64,000 bases of DNA from Prevotella sp. (GCA_017645645.1 JAGCOB010000019.1:1-64000), one strand, 5' to 3'. Counted from the stretch's first letter, positions 16,324-25,932 are shown. Numbers and translations: made by a program. The notes: a model not told the origin generated them from the letters alone.

Positions 16324-17484
16324 ATGAAGAAAATCTGTTTCCTGGTAGATTCCATCTTCTCCATAGGAGGAGTTCAGCGTGTCACGGCAGTGATTGCCAA
16401 AGCCTTGGCAAAAGACTATAACGTGACTATCATTACATTCGACAGTCCGTCAGAAAAAGATACTTCCATTTATGAGTTGAACGAAGCAGATATCCACTAC
16501 CGCTTCTTCCAATTCCCCAAGACCAATCATCTTAAATGGAAATGCTGTAAGATTTACAGTGCTCTCTACAGAAAGGTACTTCCTCACACTAAGGTAACTT
16601 CTGACTGGTATAACCACAGCTCCTTTCCTTCAGAGAAGCGAAAAGCCTTGATCAAAGAGTTGAATCGCGGGAATTATGATGTTATCATAGGTGTTCACGC
16701 ATCACTTGCTGTTCGCATTGCAGCCTGCAAGCCACAGTTAGGAAAAGTCAAACTAATCGGTTGGATACACAACTCCTACAAAGCTCTATTTGATGCGGAT
16801 TCACGCTATTGTATTGGTTCGGAATTGCGGAAGCACTATGAATATCAATTATCAAAATTGCACCATACCATCGTTCTATGTCAATATGATTCAAAACAAT
16901 ATCATTTTCCAACTGATGTTATATACAATCCACTGACATTAAAACCAGGAAGCACCTCAAAAGGGACTTCCAAGAAGTTCCTTGCCGTAGGACGCTTCTC
17001 TCGCCTACACAAAGGGTTCGACCTGCTTATTGAGGCTTTCCACCTGTTTGCCAAGAAAAACCAAGACTGGACTTTGGATATCGTAGGAGAAGGTGTGGAG
17101 GAAGAACTCTACAGGAAGATGATTACCGAATATGGGTTAGAAAACAGAATTACAATTCACCCCTTCACCAACCATATCCAATCCTACTATTCCGACGCAC
17201 AGGTCTATGTACTCAGTTCGCGATGGGAAGGCTTCGGACTAGTGCTTGTGGAGGCCATGGCACATGGATTGCCCATTGTCTCCTCTGATTTGCCTACCAG
17301 CAAAGAAATCATGGGTGACTTCGGTCTCTATTATGAAAACAAAAACGTAAAGGAACTTGCCCTCCAACTGGAAGAGGCGACCCATCTTGACTGGCAAGGG
17401 AAATCAAAGGAAGCTCTTGAGATTGCAAAGAAATTTGATATAGACAACATCATTCCACAATGGGAGAAACTCATTGAGGAGTGA
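16324..17484 (+). CDS. Glycosyltransferase family 4
   Basis: The 386-aa GT-B enzyme has the N-terminal 'FSIGGVQRVTAVIAKALA' nucleotide-sugar fold and 'EGFGLVLVEAMAHGLPIV' as the GT4 donor motif. It resembles GalNAc/galactosyl-type enzymes of capsule loci in general form, but the substrate cannot be named. With a promoter -7 box ending 8 nt before the ATG, its mRNA would have almost no leader. Its end overlaps the convergent 17471 gene by 14 bp. Confidence 0.88.
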   Translation: MKKICFLVDSIFSIGGVQRVTAVIAKALAKDYNVTIITFDSPSEKDTSIYELNEADIHYRFFQFPKTNHLKWKCCKIYSALYRKVLPHTKVTSDWYNHSSFPSEKRKALIKELNRGNYDVIIGVHASLAVRIAACKPQLGKVKLIGWIHNSYKALFDADSRYCIGSELRKHYEYQLSKLHHTIVLCQYDSKQYHFPTDVIYNPLTLKPGSTSKGTSKKFLAVGRFSRLHKGFDLLIEAFHLFAKKNQDWTLDIVGEGVEEELYRKMITEYGLENRITIHPFTNHIQSYYSDAQVYVLSSRWEGFGLVLVEAMAHGLPIVSSDLPTSKEIMGDFGLYYENKNVKELALQLEEATHLDWQGKSKEALEIAKKFDIDNIIPQWEKLIEE

Positions 17485-18622
17485 ACACGTCATCTACCAC
17501 CTTCTTCATCTGAAATTTCCATTGCAGCGGTTCCACAGACCTACGAATCTCTTCCGGTTTCATGTCAAAATGATTCAAGAAATCGATAATCTGTTGAATA
17601 TCAATGGGGGATTCATCGGCAGGAGCCTTTAAGACATACGGTTGATTATCGAAATCACTATCCGTTTCACTGTAGATAAAAGGAATACCGCGGGTGGCAT
17701 ACTCCCGGTTCTTCAAAGTCTTGATGACAGTAATACCACTGCGATGACGACCTAACGAGCCGATGGCAAACTGACATTGGTTGAAGACTTCGTCCAGTTC
17801 TTTTCCAAACATCGCACCATGAAAGATAATCTTATCCTGAAGGTGATACTTTTCAATCACTGGCGTATAATCCACCTTCATTCGATAGGGATACACGCCA
17901 CCCACTACGTGGAAAAACACTGATGGCTGATGGCTGATGGCTGATGGTTGATGGCTATAATACTCTCCAATTCCTGCCATCACCCGGTCAAAGCCATGCC
18001 AAGAATGGAGCTCGGCAACTCCTATGAGATGCAGTTGGCCATTAGCCATTGGCTGTTGGCAATGATACAGGGGAATACTATCGAAATCAACTCCGTTGCT
18101 GATATTGATGGTACGCTGACCAAAGATTTCCTGGGCATCAGAGAAGGTTACCATGGCATCCATGTACTTATAAAGACGACGACGGAAGCATTTGTCAATC
18201 CAGAATCCTAACAACACATCCCACTTCGTACTCTTGTTGAATTCCTGATCGTACGGATAAGTAGGTATCTCTGTCACGGCATGAATTCCTGCCTTATGTA
18301 GTTTCTTAAAGAAATGAATCAACCAAGGGTTCGCGTTCATGAAAGAACGGGCATAGACCAACTGAATGCCCTCACGAATACAATAGTCATACACACATTG
18401 ATAATCCAAACGCTGACGAAAGGCTGCCCAATTGCCTGTCCCATAATCCTTGATAAGCTTCCCGTCAACATAGCGGCAACGATGTCCGTTCTCTGCAAAA
18501 TCATAGTAACAGAGACGTACATCATAACCGTTTTCCTTGAGACCTTTCACCTGATAACGGATCTTCTTAGTAATGCCGCTATATTCTGAAAAGCCATGGT
18601 AGACGAGGAAAAGTATCTTCAT
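17471..18622 (-). CDS. Glycosyltransferase-like protein (GT-B), 383 aa
   Basis: The N-terminus 'MKILFLVYHGFSEYSGITKK' and the later 'PVIEKYHLQDKIIFHGAM' segment fit a GT-B family 4-like enzyme, but the usual ExFGxxxxE motif is replaced by 'SLGRHRSGITVIKTLKNREYA', so it is a divergent member. The middle carries two low-complexity insertions, 'SHQPSAISHQPS' and 'CQQPMANGQ', coded by GGCTGAT/GGCTAAT-like repeats. It has its own divergent promoter. Cytoplasmic role in the same glycan pathway is inferred from position. Confidence 0.75.
   Translation of the reverse strand: MKILFLVYHGFSEYSGITKKIRYQVKGLKENGYDVRLCYYDFAENGHRCRYVDGKLIKDYGTGNWAAFRQRLDYQCVYDYCIREGIQLVYARSFMNANPWLIHFFKKLHKAGIHAVTEIPTYPYDQEFNKSTKWDVLLGFWIDKCFRRRLYKYMDAMVTFSDAQEIFGQRTINISNGVDFDSIPLYHCQQPMANGQLHLIGVAELHSWHGFDRVMAGIGEYYSHQPSAISHQPSVFFHVVGGVYPYRMKVDYTPVIEKYHLQDKIIFHGAMFGKELDEVFNQCQFAIGSLGRHRSGITVIKTLKNREYATRGIPFIYSETDSDFDNQPYVLKAPADESPIDIQQIIDFLNHFDMKPEEIRRSVEPLQWKFQMKKVVDDVFTPQ
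17921..17956. repeat. In-frame tandem repeat of the word GATGGCT inside a glycosyltransferase gene
   Basis: About five near-perfect copies of a 7-bp word, GATGGCT, code for the SHQPSAISHQPS insertion. A degenerate relative lies at 18032-18062 in the same gene. Confidence 0.8.
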
Positions 18623-18637
18623 TAGTACAATATTTTT

Positions 18638-18687
18638 GCAAAATTAATGAAAATATTTGGAATAATGAAGAATATTCCGTATTTTTG
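18638..18687. promoter_or_regulatory. Divergent promoter region, copy 2 (two glycosyltransferases)
   Basis: Plus strand: TTTG 18656-18659, 20 nt, TATTTTTG 18680-18687. Minus strand: TAATTTTG at 18639-18646. The block matches 16266-16315 at 47 of 50 positions and again serves a divergent gene pair. Confidence 0.75.
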
Positions 18688-18695
18688 TCATGAAT

Positions 18696-19835
18696 ATGAG
18701 AATAGGTATAGAAGCACAGCGTATCTTCCGCAAGAACAAGCATGGCATGGACTATGTCGTGTTACAGGAGATTCTTGAGATTCAGAAGATGGATACAGAG
18801 AATGAGTATTTCGTCTTTGTCAAACCTGGAGAAGACAGATGTGTGGAGAGTTCCTCTAATGTACATGTCGTGGAGATAGACTGTCCCTCCTACCCTCTTT
18901 GGGAACAATGGGCATTGCCTCGTGCTGCCAAAAAGGCGAAAGTAGAGATCTTACATTGTACCAGTAATACCGCTCCTATCTGGTGTGATATTCCTCTTAT
19001 CCTCACATTACACGATATTATTTTCCTGGAGCCACGTGACAAACAGAACAAATCCCTATATCAGAACATGGGATGGCTGTATCGTCGAATAGATGTACCC
19101 AGGATATTAAATAAATGTCGCAGGATTATCACGGTGTCTCATTTCGAAGAAAAGAATATCATTTCCAAATTGGGTATTCCTCAAAACCAGATGGCAATGA
19201 TTTACAATGGCTATAACGAATGGTTTAAACCTGTAGAAGACACACAGGAAATCTATAAAAAATATATCCCAGAGAATGGCTATTTCTTCTTTCTTGGAAA
19301 TACGGATCCCAAAAAGAATACAGAGAGAACACTCATTGCCTACTCCAAATACCTGAAGAAATCAGCCTTCAGGAGGAAATTACTCATGGCTGATCTTGAC
19401 ACCAATTATCTTAATGACATCATCGTTCGCAATGGTATCGAGAATATCCGTCATCAGATTGTCATGCCCGGTTATATCGTCAATAGCGATCTGCCTTACA
19501 TCTATAACAATTCCTTTGCTTTCCTCTATACCTCCCTGCGAGAGAGTTTTGGTATTCCACTCTTAGAAGCAATGGCTTGTGGTACACCTGTAATTACCAG
19601 CAATACATCCTCTATGCCAGAGATCGGCGGTTCTGATGCCATTCTCATCAGTCCTGAAAACAGCGATGAGATTGCCGACATGATGCTCAAATTGGAGACA
19701 GATTCTGCATTTTATCAGAAACAAAAAGAAATAGGATTGGAGCGTGCTAAACTATTTTCGTGGAAGAATACGGCAACGAATCTACTTCAACTTTATCAAG
19801 AGGTCTATCAAGAAGTTTGTAAATCAAAGAATTAA
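18696..19835 (+). CDS. Glycosyltransferase family 4 (mannosyltransferase-like)
   Basis: I prefer ATG 18696 ([20 protein letters not shown]) over ATG 18690 because it keeps the same 8-nt distance from the -7 box as in the copied promoter at 16308-16315. The 379-aa protein has '[21 protein letters not shown]', a typical GT4 acceptor-side segment, and the donor motif '[19 protein letters not shown]'. It would add a sugar to the surface glycan. Its stop overlaps the acyltransferase start (TAATG), so the two are coupled. Confidence 0.87.
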   Translation: MRIGIEAQRIFRKNKHGMDYVVLQEILEIQKMDTENEYFVFVKPGEDRCVESSSNVHVVEIDCPSYPLWEQWALPRAAKKAKVEILHCTSNTAPIWCDIPLILTLHDIIFLEPRDKQNKSLYQNMGWLYRRIDVPRILNKCRRIITVSHFEEKNIISKLGIPQNQMAMIYNGYNEWFKPVEDTQEIYKKYIPENGYFFFLGNTDPKKNTERTLIAYSKYLKKSAFRRKLLMADLDTNYLNDIIVRNGIENIRHQIVMPGYIVNSDLPYIYNNSFAFLYTSLRESFGIPLLEAMACGTPVITSNTSSMPEIGGSDAILISPENSDEIADMMLKLETDSAFYQKQKEIGLERAKLFSWKNTATNLLQLYQEVYQEVCKSKN

Positions 19836-20431
19836 TGAAAGACAAAGAATCGATACGAAAGGATTTGAAAGACAACCCGAGGCTGAAACGATGGTTGGAC
19901 TTTCTCATCATGAATCAACGGGATGCACGTCCGCGTTGGTATATCCGGATGCTGGCTCCATTGTATCAGCGTCGGGGATATGGATCAAAAATTTATCGTA
20001 GCGTGAGAATGGACACGCCACCCTACCGGAACTTCTCTTTAGGGAGACAAAGTGTGATAGAGTCATTCTGTTGTATTAACAACGCTGTCGGTGATATTGT
20101 CATTGGCGATTATACCCGTATTGGCATCCATAATACGATTATCGGTCCCGTGACTATCGGCAGTCATGTGAATCTCGCACAAGGGATTGTCATCACCGCC
20201 CTAAATCACAACTTTGAAGATACAGGCCTACGTATCGACGAACAGGGAATATCCACCCAACCTGTTGTGATTGGTGATGATGTATGGATCGGTGCCAATG
20301 CCGTGATACTGCCTGGTGTGACGATAGGTCATCATGTCGTGGTGGCTGCTGGTGCCGTTGTCACGAAAGACGTTCCCGATAACTGTATCGTTGGTGGAGT
20401 TCCGGCGAAAATAATTAAGGCTATTGGCTAA
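19835..20431 (+). CDS. Hexapeptide-repeat O-acyltransferase (WcaF/MaT-like)
   Basis: From about residue 65 the 198-aa protein has left-handed beta-helix hexapeptide repeats ('[17 protein letters not shown]', '[18 protein letters not shown]', '[15 protein letters not shown]') and ends with the usual '[11 protein letters not shown]' cap. The His of 'LNHNFED' is a plausible catalytic residue. Such enzymes move acetyl from acetyl-CoA to sugar hydroxyls. It is coupled to the preceding glycosyltransferase and probably acetylates the glycan or its precursor. Confidence 0.88.
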   Translation: MKDKESIRKDLKDNPRLKRWLDFLIMNQRDARPRWYIRMLAPLYQRRGYGSKIYRSVRMDTPPYRNFSLGRQSVIESFCCINNAVGDIVIGDYTRIGIHNTIIGPVTIGSHVNLAQGIVITALNHNFEDTGLRIDEQGISTQPVVIGDDVWIGANAVILPGVTIGHHVVVAAGAVVTKDVPDNCIVGGVPAKIIKAIG

Positions 20432-20453
20432 CTGCTAATCGCTAAAAGCCAAA
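20418..20453. repeat. GGCTAAT/GCTAAAA word cluster at a convergent gene junction
   Basis: Words such as GGCTATT, GGCTAAC, TGCTAAT and CGCTAAA follow one another across the stop of the acyltransferase gene and the stop of the minus-strand winged-helix gene. It belongs to the scattered repeat family of this window. Confidence 0.6.
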
Positions 20454-20783
20454 TAAATCAAGGGAGAGGTCCTGCCGCGGCTTCTCCTCTTCTTTTTCCT
20501 CCATCTGCTCCTCCCGGAACTGGAGCATCATCTGACGTGCATCGGCAGAGCCTTCCGTATTCAGACGGTAATAGCCCCGACGACCGGTATTCTCTATCAA
20601 AGACTGGTTGGACTTACTATTCCGTAACAGATACTGTTGTACATACGAACGGATTTCCTCATAGTCGGGCTGGGTAAAAAACGTACAGTTCATATTGTAA
20701 ACATGCTTGGCAATAGCCTGCACGCTTACTCCTCCTGTTCCTGCTTCTGTGAGGATCTTCAGTATCTGCTGGTCGTAAGTCAA
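20442..20783 (-). CDS. Small winged-helix-like protein, 113 aa (TTG start)
   Basis: The N-terminal ~75 residues ('YDQQILKILTEAGTGGVSV', 'AIAKHVYNMN') look like a winged helix, and the tail is rich in Glu and Gln. The only start in frame is TTG at 20783; a terminator and AT-rich repeat-like words (GAAAAAT) sit immediately upstream, so the original start may have been altered. It lies downstream of the DUF2582-like gene in the same direction. No function known. Confidence 0.6.
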   Translation of the reverse strand: MTYDQQILKILTEAGTGGVSVQAIAKHVYNMNCTFFTQPDYEEIRSYVQQYLLRNSKSNQSLIENTGRRGYYRLNTEGSADARQMMLQFREEQMEEKEEEKPRQDLSLDLFGF

Positions 20784-20805
20784 AAGTAGTGAAAAATGAA
20801 AAGGT

Positions 20806-20843
20806 AAAAAAAAGACTGGTACGCCCTGAAAGCTTACCAGCCC
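20806..20843 (-). terminator. Intrinsic terminator of the DUF2582-like gene
   Basis: On the minus strand CTGGTA (20835-20840) pairs with TACCAG (20816-20821), followed by a run of eight T (complement of 20806-20813). Confidence 0.75.
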
Positions 20844-20863
20844 TTTTATGCTTTTTGATTTGA

Positions 20864-21166
20864 TTAAGCAAGTGTAATCTTCTCGTCAGCGGCTGCGAGC
20901 TTGCCCTCTTTGAAGAGCCAACCCAGACCGAGCAGAGTCTCCTCCTCGCTGATCTTAGCTGCCTTAGCGATTTCCTTAACGGTCAGAGCCTTACCAGCTG
21001 CAGCAAGTGCCTGATAAACATCACCAGCCTTGAAACCAGCGTTCTCTGCATTAACAGCAACAGTAGCAGCAGCTTTCTTAGGAGCAGCGGCCTTCTTTAC
21101 GGTTGCCTTCTTAGGCTCTTCTGCCTTAACTGCAGCGGCCTTCTTTGTAGTCTTCTTTTCTGCCAT
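20864..21166 (-). CDS. Winged-helix protein (DUF2582-like) with histone H1-like Lys/Ala tail
   Basis: The first ~40 residues are almost only Ala, Lys, Pro and Val ('KKATVKKAAAPKKAAATV'), like bacterial histone H1-type tails. The last ~58 residues ('FKAGDVYQALAAAGKALTV', 'EETLLGLGWLFKEGKL') match the DUF2582 winged helix. A basic disordered tail plus a small DNA-binding domain suggests a nucleoid protein. It has a promoter -7 box at 21229-21236 and a clean terminator, so it is a single-gene unit. Confidence 0.8.
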   Translation of the reverse strand: MAEKKTTKKAAAVKAEEPKKATVKKAAAPKKAAATVAVNAENAGFKAGDVYQALAAAGKALTVKEIAKAAKISEEETLLGLGWLFKEGKLAAADEKITLA

Positions 21167-21228
21167 AATTCAAATAATTAATACGCTATTGAAATGTTCT
21201 CTTTAATAAGATTTATTATTTCTGTGTG

Positions 21229-21236
21229 CAAAATTA
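21229..21236 (-). promoter_or_regulatory. Putative -7 box (TAATTTTG) of the DUF2582-like gene
   Basis: TAATTTTG on the minus strand lies about 60 nt before the start codon. No good TTTG is found 19-21 nt upstream. Confidence 0.5.
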
Positions 21237-21296
21237 AGAACTTTTCAGGAAACTTGTTTCCGTACACAGCGTTAATTTTATGATTAGTTATCTATT

Positions 21297-21312
21297 CTTG
21301 ACTTAAGTCAAG
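21297..21312. repeat. Perfect 16-bp palindrome over the aspS stop codon
   Basis: CTTGACTTAAGTCAAG is fully self-complementary and contains the aspS stop (21308-21310). It may form a hairpin or be a protein-binding site; there is no T-run. Confidence 0.5.
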
Positions 21313-23062
21313 TTAGATGAACCTCTAACTGTAGCTCTTCCAACTGTTTAGCATCCAACTCACCTGGTGCATCCAACATCACATCACGACCAGAATTGTT
21401 TTTCGGGAAAGCGATGCAGTCACGGATAGAATCCAAGCCTGCCATCAGACTCACGAAGCGGTCAAGACCGAAGGCGAGACCTGCGTGAGGGGGTGCTCCA
21501 TACTTAAAGGCATTGATCAAGAAGCCGAACTGTGCCATTGCTCTTTCGGGGGTAAAACCGAGTATCTGGAACATCTTCTCCTGCAACTTACCATCATGGA
21601 TACGGAGGGAACCGCCACCGACTTCCACACCGTTACATACGAAGTCATAGGCCACTGCACGAACCTTCTCCGGAGCAGTATCCAATAAGGGGATATCATC
21701 AGGATTCGGCAACGTAAATGGATGGTGCGTAGCCATTAGGCGCTGCTCTTCATCACTCCACTCAAACAAGGGGAAGTCAACAATCCACAGACATACGAAC
21801 TTATCCTTGTCGCGCAGGCCTAAGCGGTCACCCATCTCCAGACGGAGCGTACAAAGTTGTGTACGTGTCTTGTTCGCCTTATCACCACTGAGAATCAGTA
21901 CGAGGTCGCCATCCTTGGCACCTGTCTTCTCCTTCAACTTCTGCCAAACCTCAGGCTGATAGAACTTATCTATGGATGTCTTCACTGTTCCATCGGCATT
22001 GAACTTCACATATACCAAGCCCTTGGCGCCCACCTGTGGACGCTTCACGAAGTCGGTCAACTGATCGAGTTGCTTACGCGTGTACTCTGCACATCCTGGT
22101 ACGACAATACCACCGATGTATTCTGCCTCGTTGAAGACAGGGAACTCGCCTGTACCTTTCAACACGTCCATCAGTTCCACAAACTCCATTCCGAAGCGGA
22201 GATCAGGTTTATCGCTACCAAAACGATGCATCGCCTCATGCCAGGTCATGCGCTGTAACTTAGGCAACTCCACGCCACGCACCTCTTTAAACAGATGACG
22301 GGCAAGGTCTTCGAATATCTCCAAGACATCCTCCTGATCGGCAAACGACATCTCACAGTCTATCTGTGTGAACTCAGGCTGACGGTCTGCTCGCAGGTCT
22401 TCATCACGGAAGCACTTCGCAATCTGGAAGTAGCGGTCGAAACCTGATACCATCAACAACTGCTTCAGTGTCTGCGGACTCTGCGGCAGGGCATAGAACT
22501 GTCCCGGATTCATACGTGAGGGTACCACGAAGTCACGGGCACCTTCTGGTGTAGAACCAATCAGAATAGGTGTTTCCACCTCGATGAAGTTCTTGTTATC
22601 AAGGAAGTTACGAATCAGGATAGTCATACGATGACGCAGTTCCAGATTCTTACGCACGCAACTGCGACGCAAGTCCAGATAGCGATACTTCATGCGGATA
22701 TCATCACCGCCGTCTGTATTATCCTCGATGGTGAACGGAGGCGTCAGACTCTCGCTCAGCACATTCAATTCCTGTGCGATAATCTCGATGTCTCCCGTCG
22801 GGATATTCTTATTCTTACTCTCACGTTCGTTGACGGTACCCTTCACCTGAATACACCACTCACGACCCAGGCGATTTGCCTTTTCGCAAAGGGCAGCATC
22901 CTTCGACTCGTCGAAGACCAACTGTGTGATACCATAACGGTCGCGCAGGTCAACGAAAGTCATACCACCCATCTTACGGGTTTTCTGTACCCATCCGGCA
23001 AGTGTCACTACACTGCCGGCATCGGCGAGTCTCAACTCACCACATGTCTTTGTCCTATACAT
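21308..23062 (-). CDS. aspS: Aspartyl-tRNA synthetase
   Basis: The 584-aa protein has the bacterial AspRS order: N-terminal OB-fold anticodon domain ('[20 protein letters not shown]'), class II motif 2 '[18 protein letters not shown]', the bacterial GAD insertion, and motif 3 '[15 protein letters not shown]'. It charges tRNA-Asp with aspartate in the cytoplasm. Length is normal. It lies 22 bp after uxuB on the same strand, so it may share that transcript although the functions are unrelated. Confidence 0.97.
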   Translation of the reverse strand: MYRTKTCGELRLADAGSVVTLAGWVQKTRKMGGMTFVDLRDRYGITQLVFDESKDAALCEKANRLGREWCIQVKGTVNERESKNKNIPTGDIEIIAQELNVLSESLTPPFTIEDNTDGGDDIRMKYRYLDLRRSCVRKNLELRHRMTILIRNFLDNKNFIEVETPILIGSTPEGARDFVVPSRMNPGQFYALPQSPQTLKQLLMVSGFDRYFQIAKCFRDEDLRADRQPEFTQIDCEMSFADQEDVLEIFEDLARHLFKEVRGVELPKLQRMTWHEAMHRFGSDKPDLRFGMEFVELMDVLKGTGEFPVFNEAEYIGGIVVPGCAEYTRKQLDQLTDFVKRPQVGAKGLVYVKFNADGTVKTSIDKFYQPEVWQKLKEKTGAKDGDLVLILSGDKANKTRTQLCTLRLEMGDRLGLRDKDKFVCLWIVDFPLFEWSDEEQRLMATHHPFTLPNPDDIPLLDTAPEKVRAVAYDFVCNGVEVGGGSLRIHDGKLQEKMFQILGFTPERAMAQFGFLINAFKYGAPPHAGLAFGLDRFVSLMAGLDSIRDCIAFPKNNSGRDVMLDAPGELDAKQLEELQLEVHLT

Positions 23063-23084
23063 TATTTATATATTATACTATTCT

Positions 23085-24671
23085 TTATCTTGCTGCCACA
23101 TACTTGTGCAAAGTAGCACGTACAGCACCATTTCCGGCATACAGCTCTTTCACCATACCCTCGATTTGCTCACCCAGTCCAGCCTCGTAGAGGTTGAGTC
23201 CGAAGACATCCTTGCGAGCATACAACTTCTTCAGCGGACTCCAGTCCTGCTCTTTCTTGCCAATCTCCAATGGAGCAACAATAGCCTGCAGTTCCTCAAG
23301 CATGGGGTCTGGTGAGCAATCAAACGGTGTTCCGTCATCCTTGATACCCTTCAGATAACGGGCATAGCCTGCCAGTGTCAGCGGAATGAGTACGAGGTTC
23401 GACATATCCAGTCCACGTGCCACATACTTCTTGATGGTCTCACCGAAACGAATAGGCAGTTTCTGCGAGGTATCCATCGCGATACGCTGTGGAGCATCGG
23501 GCATGAAGGGGTTCGGCAATCTACGATTGATGACAGCACCGATGAACTCATAGGGATTCAATACGCCCGGGTCTGTCACGACAGGCATCGCCTCCATATA
23601 GCCGATTTTCTGGATAAACGGACGAAGGTCTTCATCTGCCATCTCTGCAGAGATGAGCGTATAACCTAACATACAACCATAGATAGACATCGCTGTATGC
23701 AGGGGATTCAGACATGTTGTCACCTTCATCGTCTCCACCTGATCCACTGTCTCACGGGTGGTATAGAGTGCACCGCCCAGATGCAACGGTGGACGACCGT
23801 TGGTATAATGGTCTTCGATGACGAGATACTGCACTTCCTCCGCATTCACAAACGGAGCAGTAAAGGTATGTTTCTCCGTCTCGATATAGTTGTTATCCTC
23901 GAAGCCGTCAGCCGCCAACATCTCTTTCACCTTCTCATGGGGACGAGGTGTTATCTTGTCAATCATCGACCATGGGAAGGTAATCTTCGTCTCATCCTTC
24001 AAGTAATCAAGGAATGCCTTGTCGACCAAGCCGTCATTCACCCATCGCTCTGCATAAGCAAAGACGCCAGCCTTCACCTTATCACCGTTATGTGAGCAGT
24101 TGTCCATTGACTGAATGGTAAGCGGCAGTTGACCTGCCTTGAAACGCTCCAACAACAACGCACAAACCTTACCCATCGCAAACATAGGCTTCAGTCCACG
24201 AGCCAGATCTGCCTCATTGAAGGTATAGCCTTTCTCTGTGATGGTAAACGAGATCATCTGCAACGACGGATTCTTGAATATCTCCACCAGACGCTGCCAG
24301 TCAGCAAACTGATAGTCGGCCTTCAGTGCCTCAGTGACACTAGCGATGACCTTCTTTTCAATAGAACCATCTGAACAGAGGTTCACGCAAAGCGACAGGT
24401 TATTATAGGGTGTGTATGCCTTATCAACAACTTCAAAGTCAAAGGTCTCTGCCACAATGACACCACGATCATACTGACCAGTATTCAGTGCATCGTTCAA
24501 GATGGCGGCAGGAAAAGCACGGAAGATGTTTCCACCGCCAAAGTGTACCCATGTAGGTTCCTTGGCAGTCTTCTCACGTACTGCCTTAATGTCAAACTTC
24601 GGAAGCTGGTAGCCTTTTGCTTCCCATTCCACAACATTGAAGTTGCCACTTAAAATATCGTTTAGTTTCAT
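23085..24671 (-). CDS. uxuB: Fructuronate reductase (D-mannonate oxidoreductase), mannitol dehydrogenase family
   Basis: I start it at 24671 (MKLNDILSGNF), which is directly next to the uxuA stop; a start at 24704 would overlap uxuA. The 528-aa protein carries the family's N-terminal motif 'VHFGGGNIFRAF' and the catalytic-domain segment 'SMDNCSHNGDKVKAGV'. It reduces D-fructuronate to D-mannonate with NADH, the step before UxuA in glucuronate breakdown. The tagaturonate reductase UxaB is a close relative, but the uxuA neighbour favours UxuB. Confidence 0.88.
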   Translation of the reverse strand: MKLNDILSGNFNVVEWEAKGYQLPKFDIKAVREKTAKEPTWVHFGGGNIFRAFPAAILNDALNTGQYDRGVIVAETFDFEVVDKAYTPYNNLSLCVNLCSDGSIEKKVIASVTEALKADYQFADWQRLVEIFKNPSLQMISFTITEKGYTFNEADLARGLKPMFAMGKVCALLLERFKAGQLPLTIQSMDNCSHNGDKVKAGVFAYAERWVNDGLVDKAFLDYLKDETKITFPWSMIDKITPRPHEKVKEMLAADGFEDNNYIETEKHTFTAPFVNAEEVQYLVIEDHYTNGRPPLHLGGALYTTRETVDQVETMKVTTCLNPLHTAMSIYGCMLGYTLISAEMADEDLRPFIQKIGYMEAMPVVTDPGVLNPYEFIGAVINRRLPNPFMPDAPQRIAMDTSQKLPIRFGETIKKYVARGLDMSNLVLIPLTLAGYARYLKGIKDDGTPFDCSPDPMLEELQAIVAPLEIGKKEQDWSPLKKLYARKDVFGLNLYEAGLGEQIEGMVKELYAGNGAVRATLHKYVAAR

Positions 24672-24672
24672 A

Positions 24673-25932
24673 TTAATCAAAGAATCCCGGTTGTTTATAC
24701 TCAATTCCTAACTCACGGTCAACAGTGGCAAGGATGCCCTGCACTTGTCCGAGGGCGAACATACGACCCAAGAGGGTATAGCCTGCATTATGTCCGTGAC
24801 TGCTCTCATCGAAGACACCACCCTGCTGATCCGTAAACGTCATACCATGATCGACGCGCATCGGCAATTCAGGGTTCTCCTGCTCAAAAATTCTACAGAG
24901 CTCAATCAAGTCGGCACGACCGCCCAGGTGGCTGGCCTCCGTGAAATCGCCATTGGGGAAGATATGACAGGAGCGCAGGTGTACGAAGTGAGTGCGTGAT
25001 GCAAACTTCTTGGCGAGTTCCACCACGTTGTTATAGGCTCCTGCACTCAGCGAACCTGCGCAGAAAGTGAGACCGTTGTGCTTGTTGGGCACGGCATCGA
25101 GGAACCATTGGATATCTTCCTCTGTACGGACGATGCGAGGCAGACCGAGAATCTCGATGGGAGGATCGTCGGGATGCACACACATATTCATATTACACTC
25201 CTCACAGACAGGCATGATTGCCTCGAGGAAGTATTTCATATTGGCACGGAGCTGTGCCTTGTCGATACCTTTGTAAAGATCAAGGAACTCACGGAACTTC
25301 TGGACAGGAGCCTCATCATTCTCACTGAAGTTTCCACTGACGAAACCCTGCGTCTTGATAACGATATTCTCCACCAGCTTATGGTCTTTCTCAGGAGTCA
25401 TCGTCTTTGCCAGTTCATCACATTCTGCAAGTACGTTCCTATTGATCTTTTCTCCTTTATCATTTTTCATTTCGAAGGCAGCCCATTCCTCACGGGCACC
25501 CGGACGTTTCAGGATATAGATGTCAAAATAGGCAAACTCGGCATAGTTGAAATACAGGTTCGTGGCACCGTTGGGATTGTCGTGGAACAAATCCGTACGC
25601 GCCCAGTCCAATACCGGCATGAAGTTATAGCAGATGCAGTGGATGCCTTCTGCCGAAAGGTTGCGCAGGCTCTGCTTGTATACCTCTATCTGCTCGTCCC
25701 GGTCTGGACCGCCATACTTGATGGTCTCCACCACGGGAAGACTCTCCACCACGCTCCAGCGCATACCATAACTCTCGATATACTCACGCAGGTCACGGAT
25801 ATTCTCACGGGTCCAAACCTGACCTAAAGGCACATCGTGCAAGGCTGTCACAATGCCTTCCACACCAATCTGTCTCAACTGGGCAAGAGTAATCTTATCC
25901 TTCTTGCCAAACCATCTCCATGTTCTTTCCAT
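24673..25932 (-). CDS. uxuA: Mannonate dehydratase
   Basis: The 419-aa protein begins 'MERTWRWFGKKDKITLAQLRQIGVEGIVTAL', a TIM-barrel sugar dehydratase start, and has metal-ligand segments 'MNMCVHPDDPP', 'LTFCAGSLSAGAYN' and 'PMRVDHGMTF'. It converts D-mannonate to 2-keto-3-deoxygluconate in hexuronate catabolism. The length is slightly above the usual ~390-400 aa. It is the first gene of the uxuA-uxuB(-aspS) unit, with a near-consensus promoter. Confidence 0.95.
   Translation of the reverse strand: MERTWRWFGKKDKITLAQLRQIGVEGIVTALHDVPLGQVWTRENIRDLREYIESYGMRWSVVESLPVVETIKYGGPDRDEQIEVYKQSLRNLSAEGIHCICYNFMPVLDWARTDLFHDNPNGATNLYFNYAEFAYFDIYILKRPGAREEWAAFEMKNDKGEKINRNVLAECDELAKTMTPEKDHKLVENIVIKTQGFVSGNFSENDEAPVQKFREFLDLYKGIDKAQLRANMKYFLEAIMPVCEECNMNMCVHPDDPPIEILGLPRIVRTEEDIQWFLDAVPNKHNGLTFCAGSLSAGAYNNVVELAKKFASRTHFVHLRSCHIFPNGDFTEASHLGGRADLIELCRIFEQENPELPMRVDHGMTFTDQQGGVFDESSHGHNAGYTLLGRMFALGQVQGILATVDRELGIEYKQPGFFD

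Noticed and set aside
25078..25827. 249-aa open frame antisense to uxuA
   Set aside because: Opposite strand of a conserved gene; composition is that of a shadow frame.
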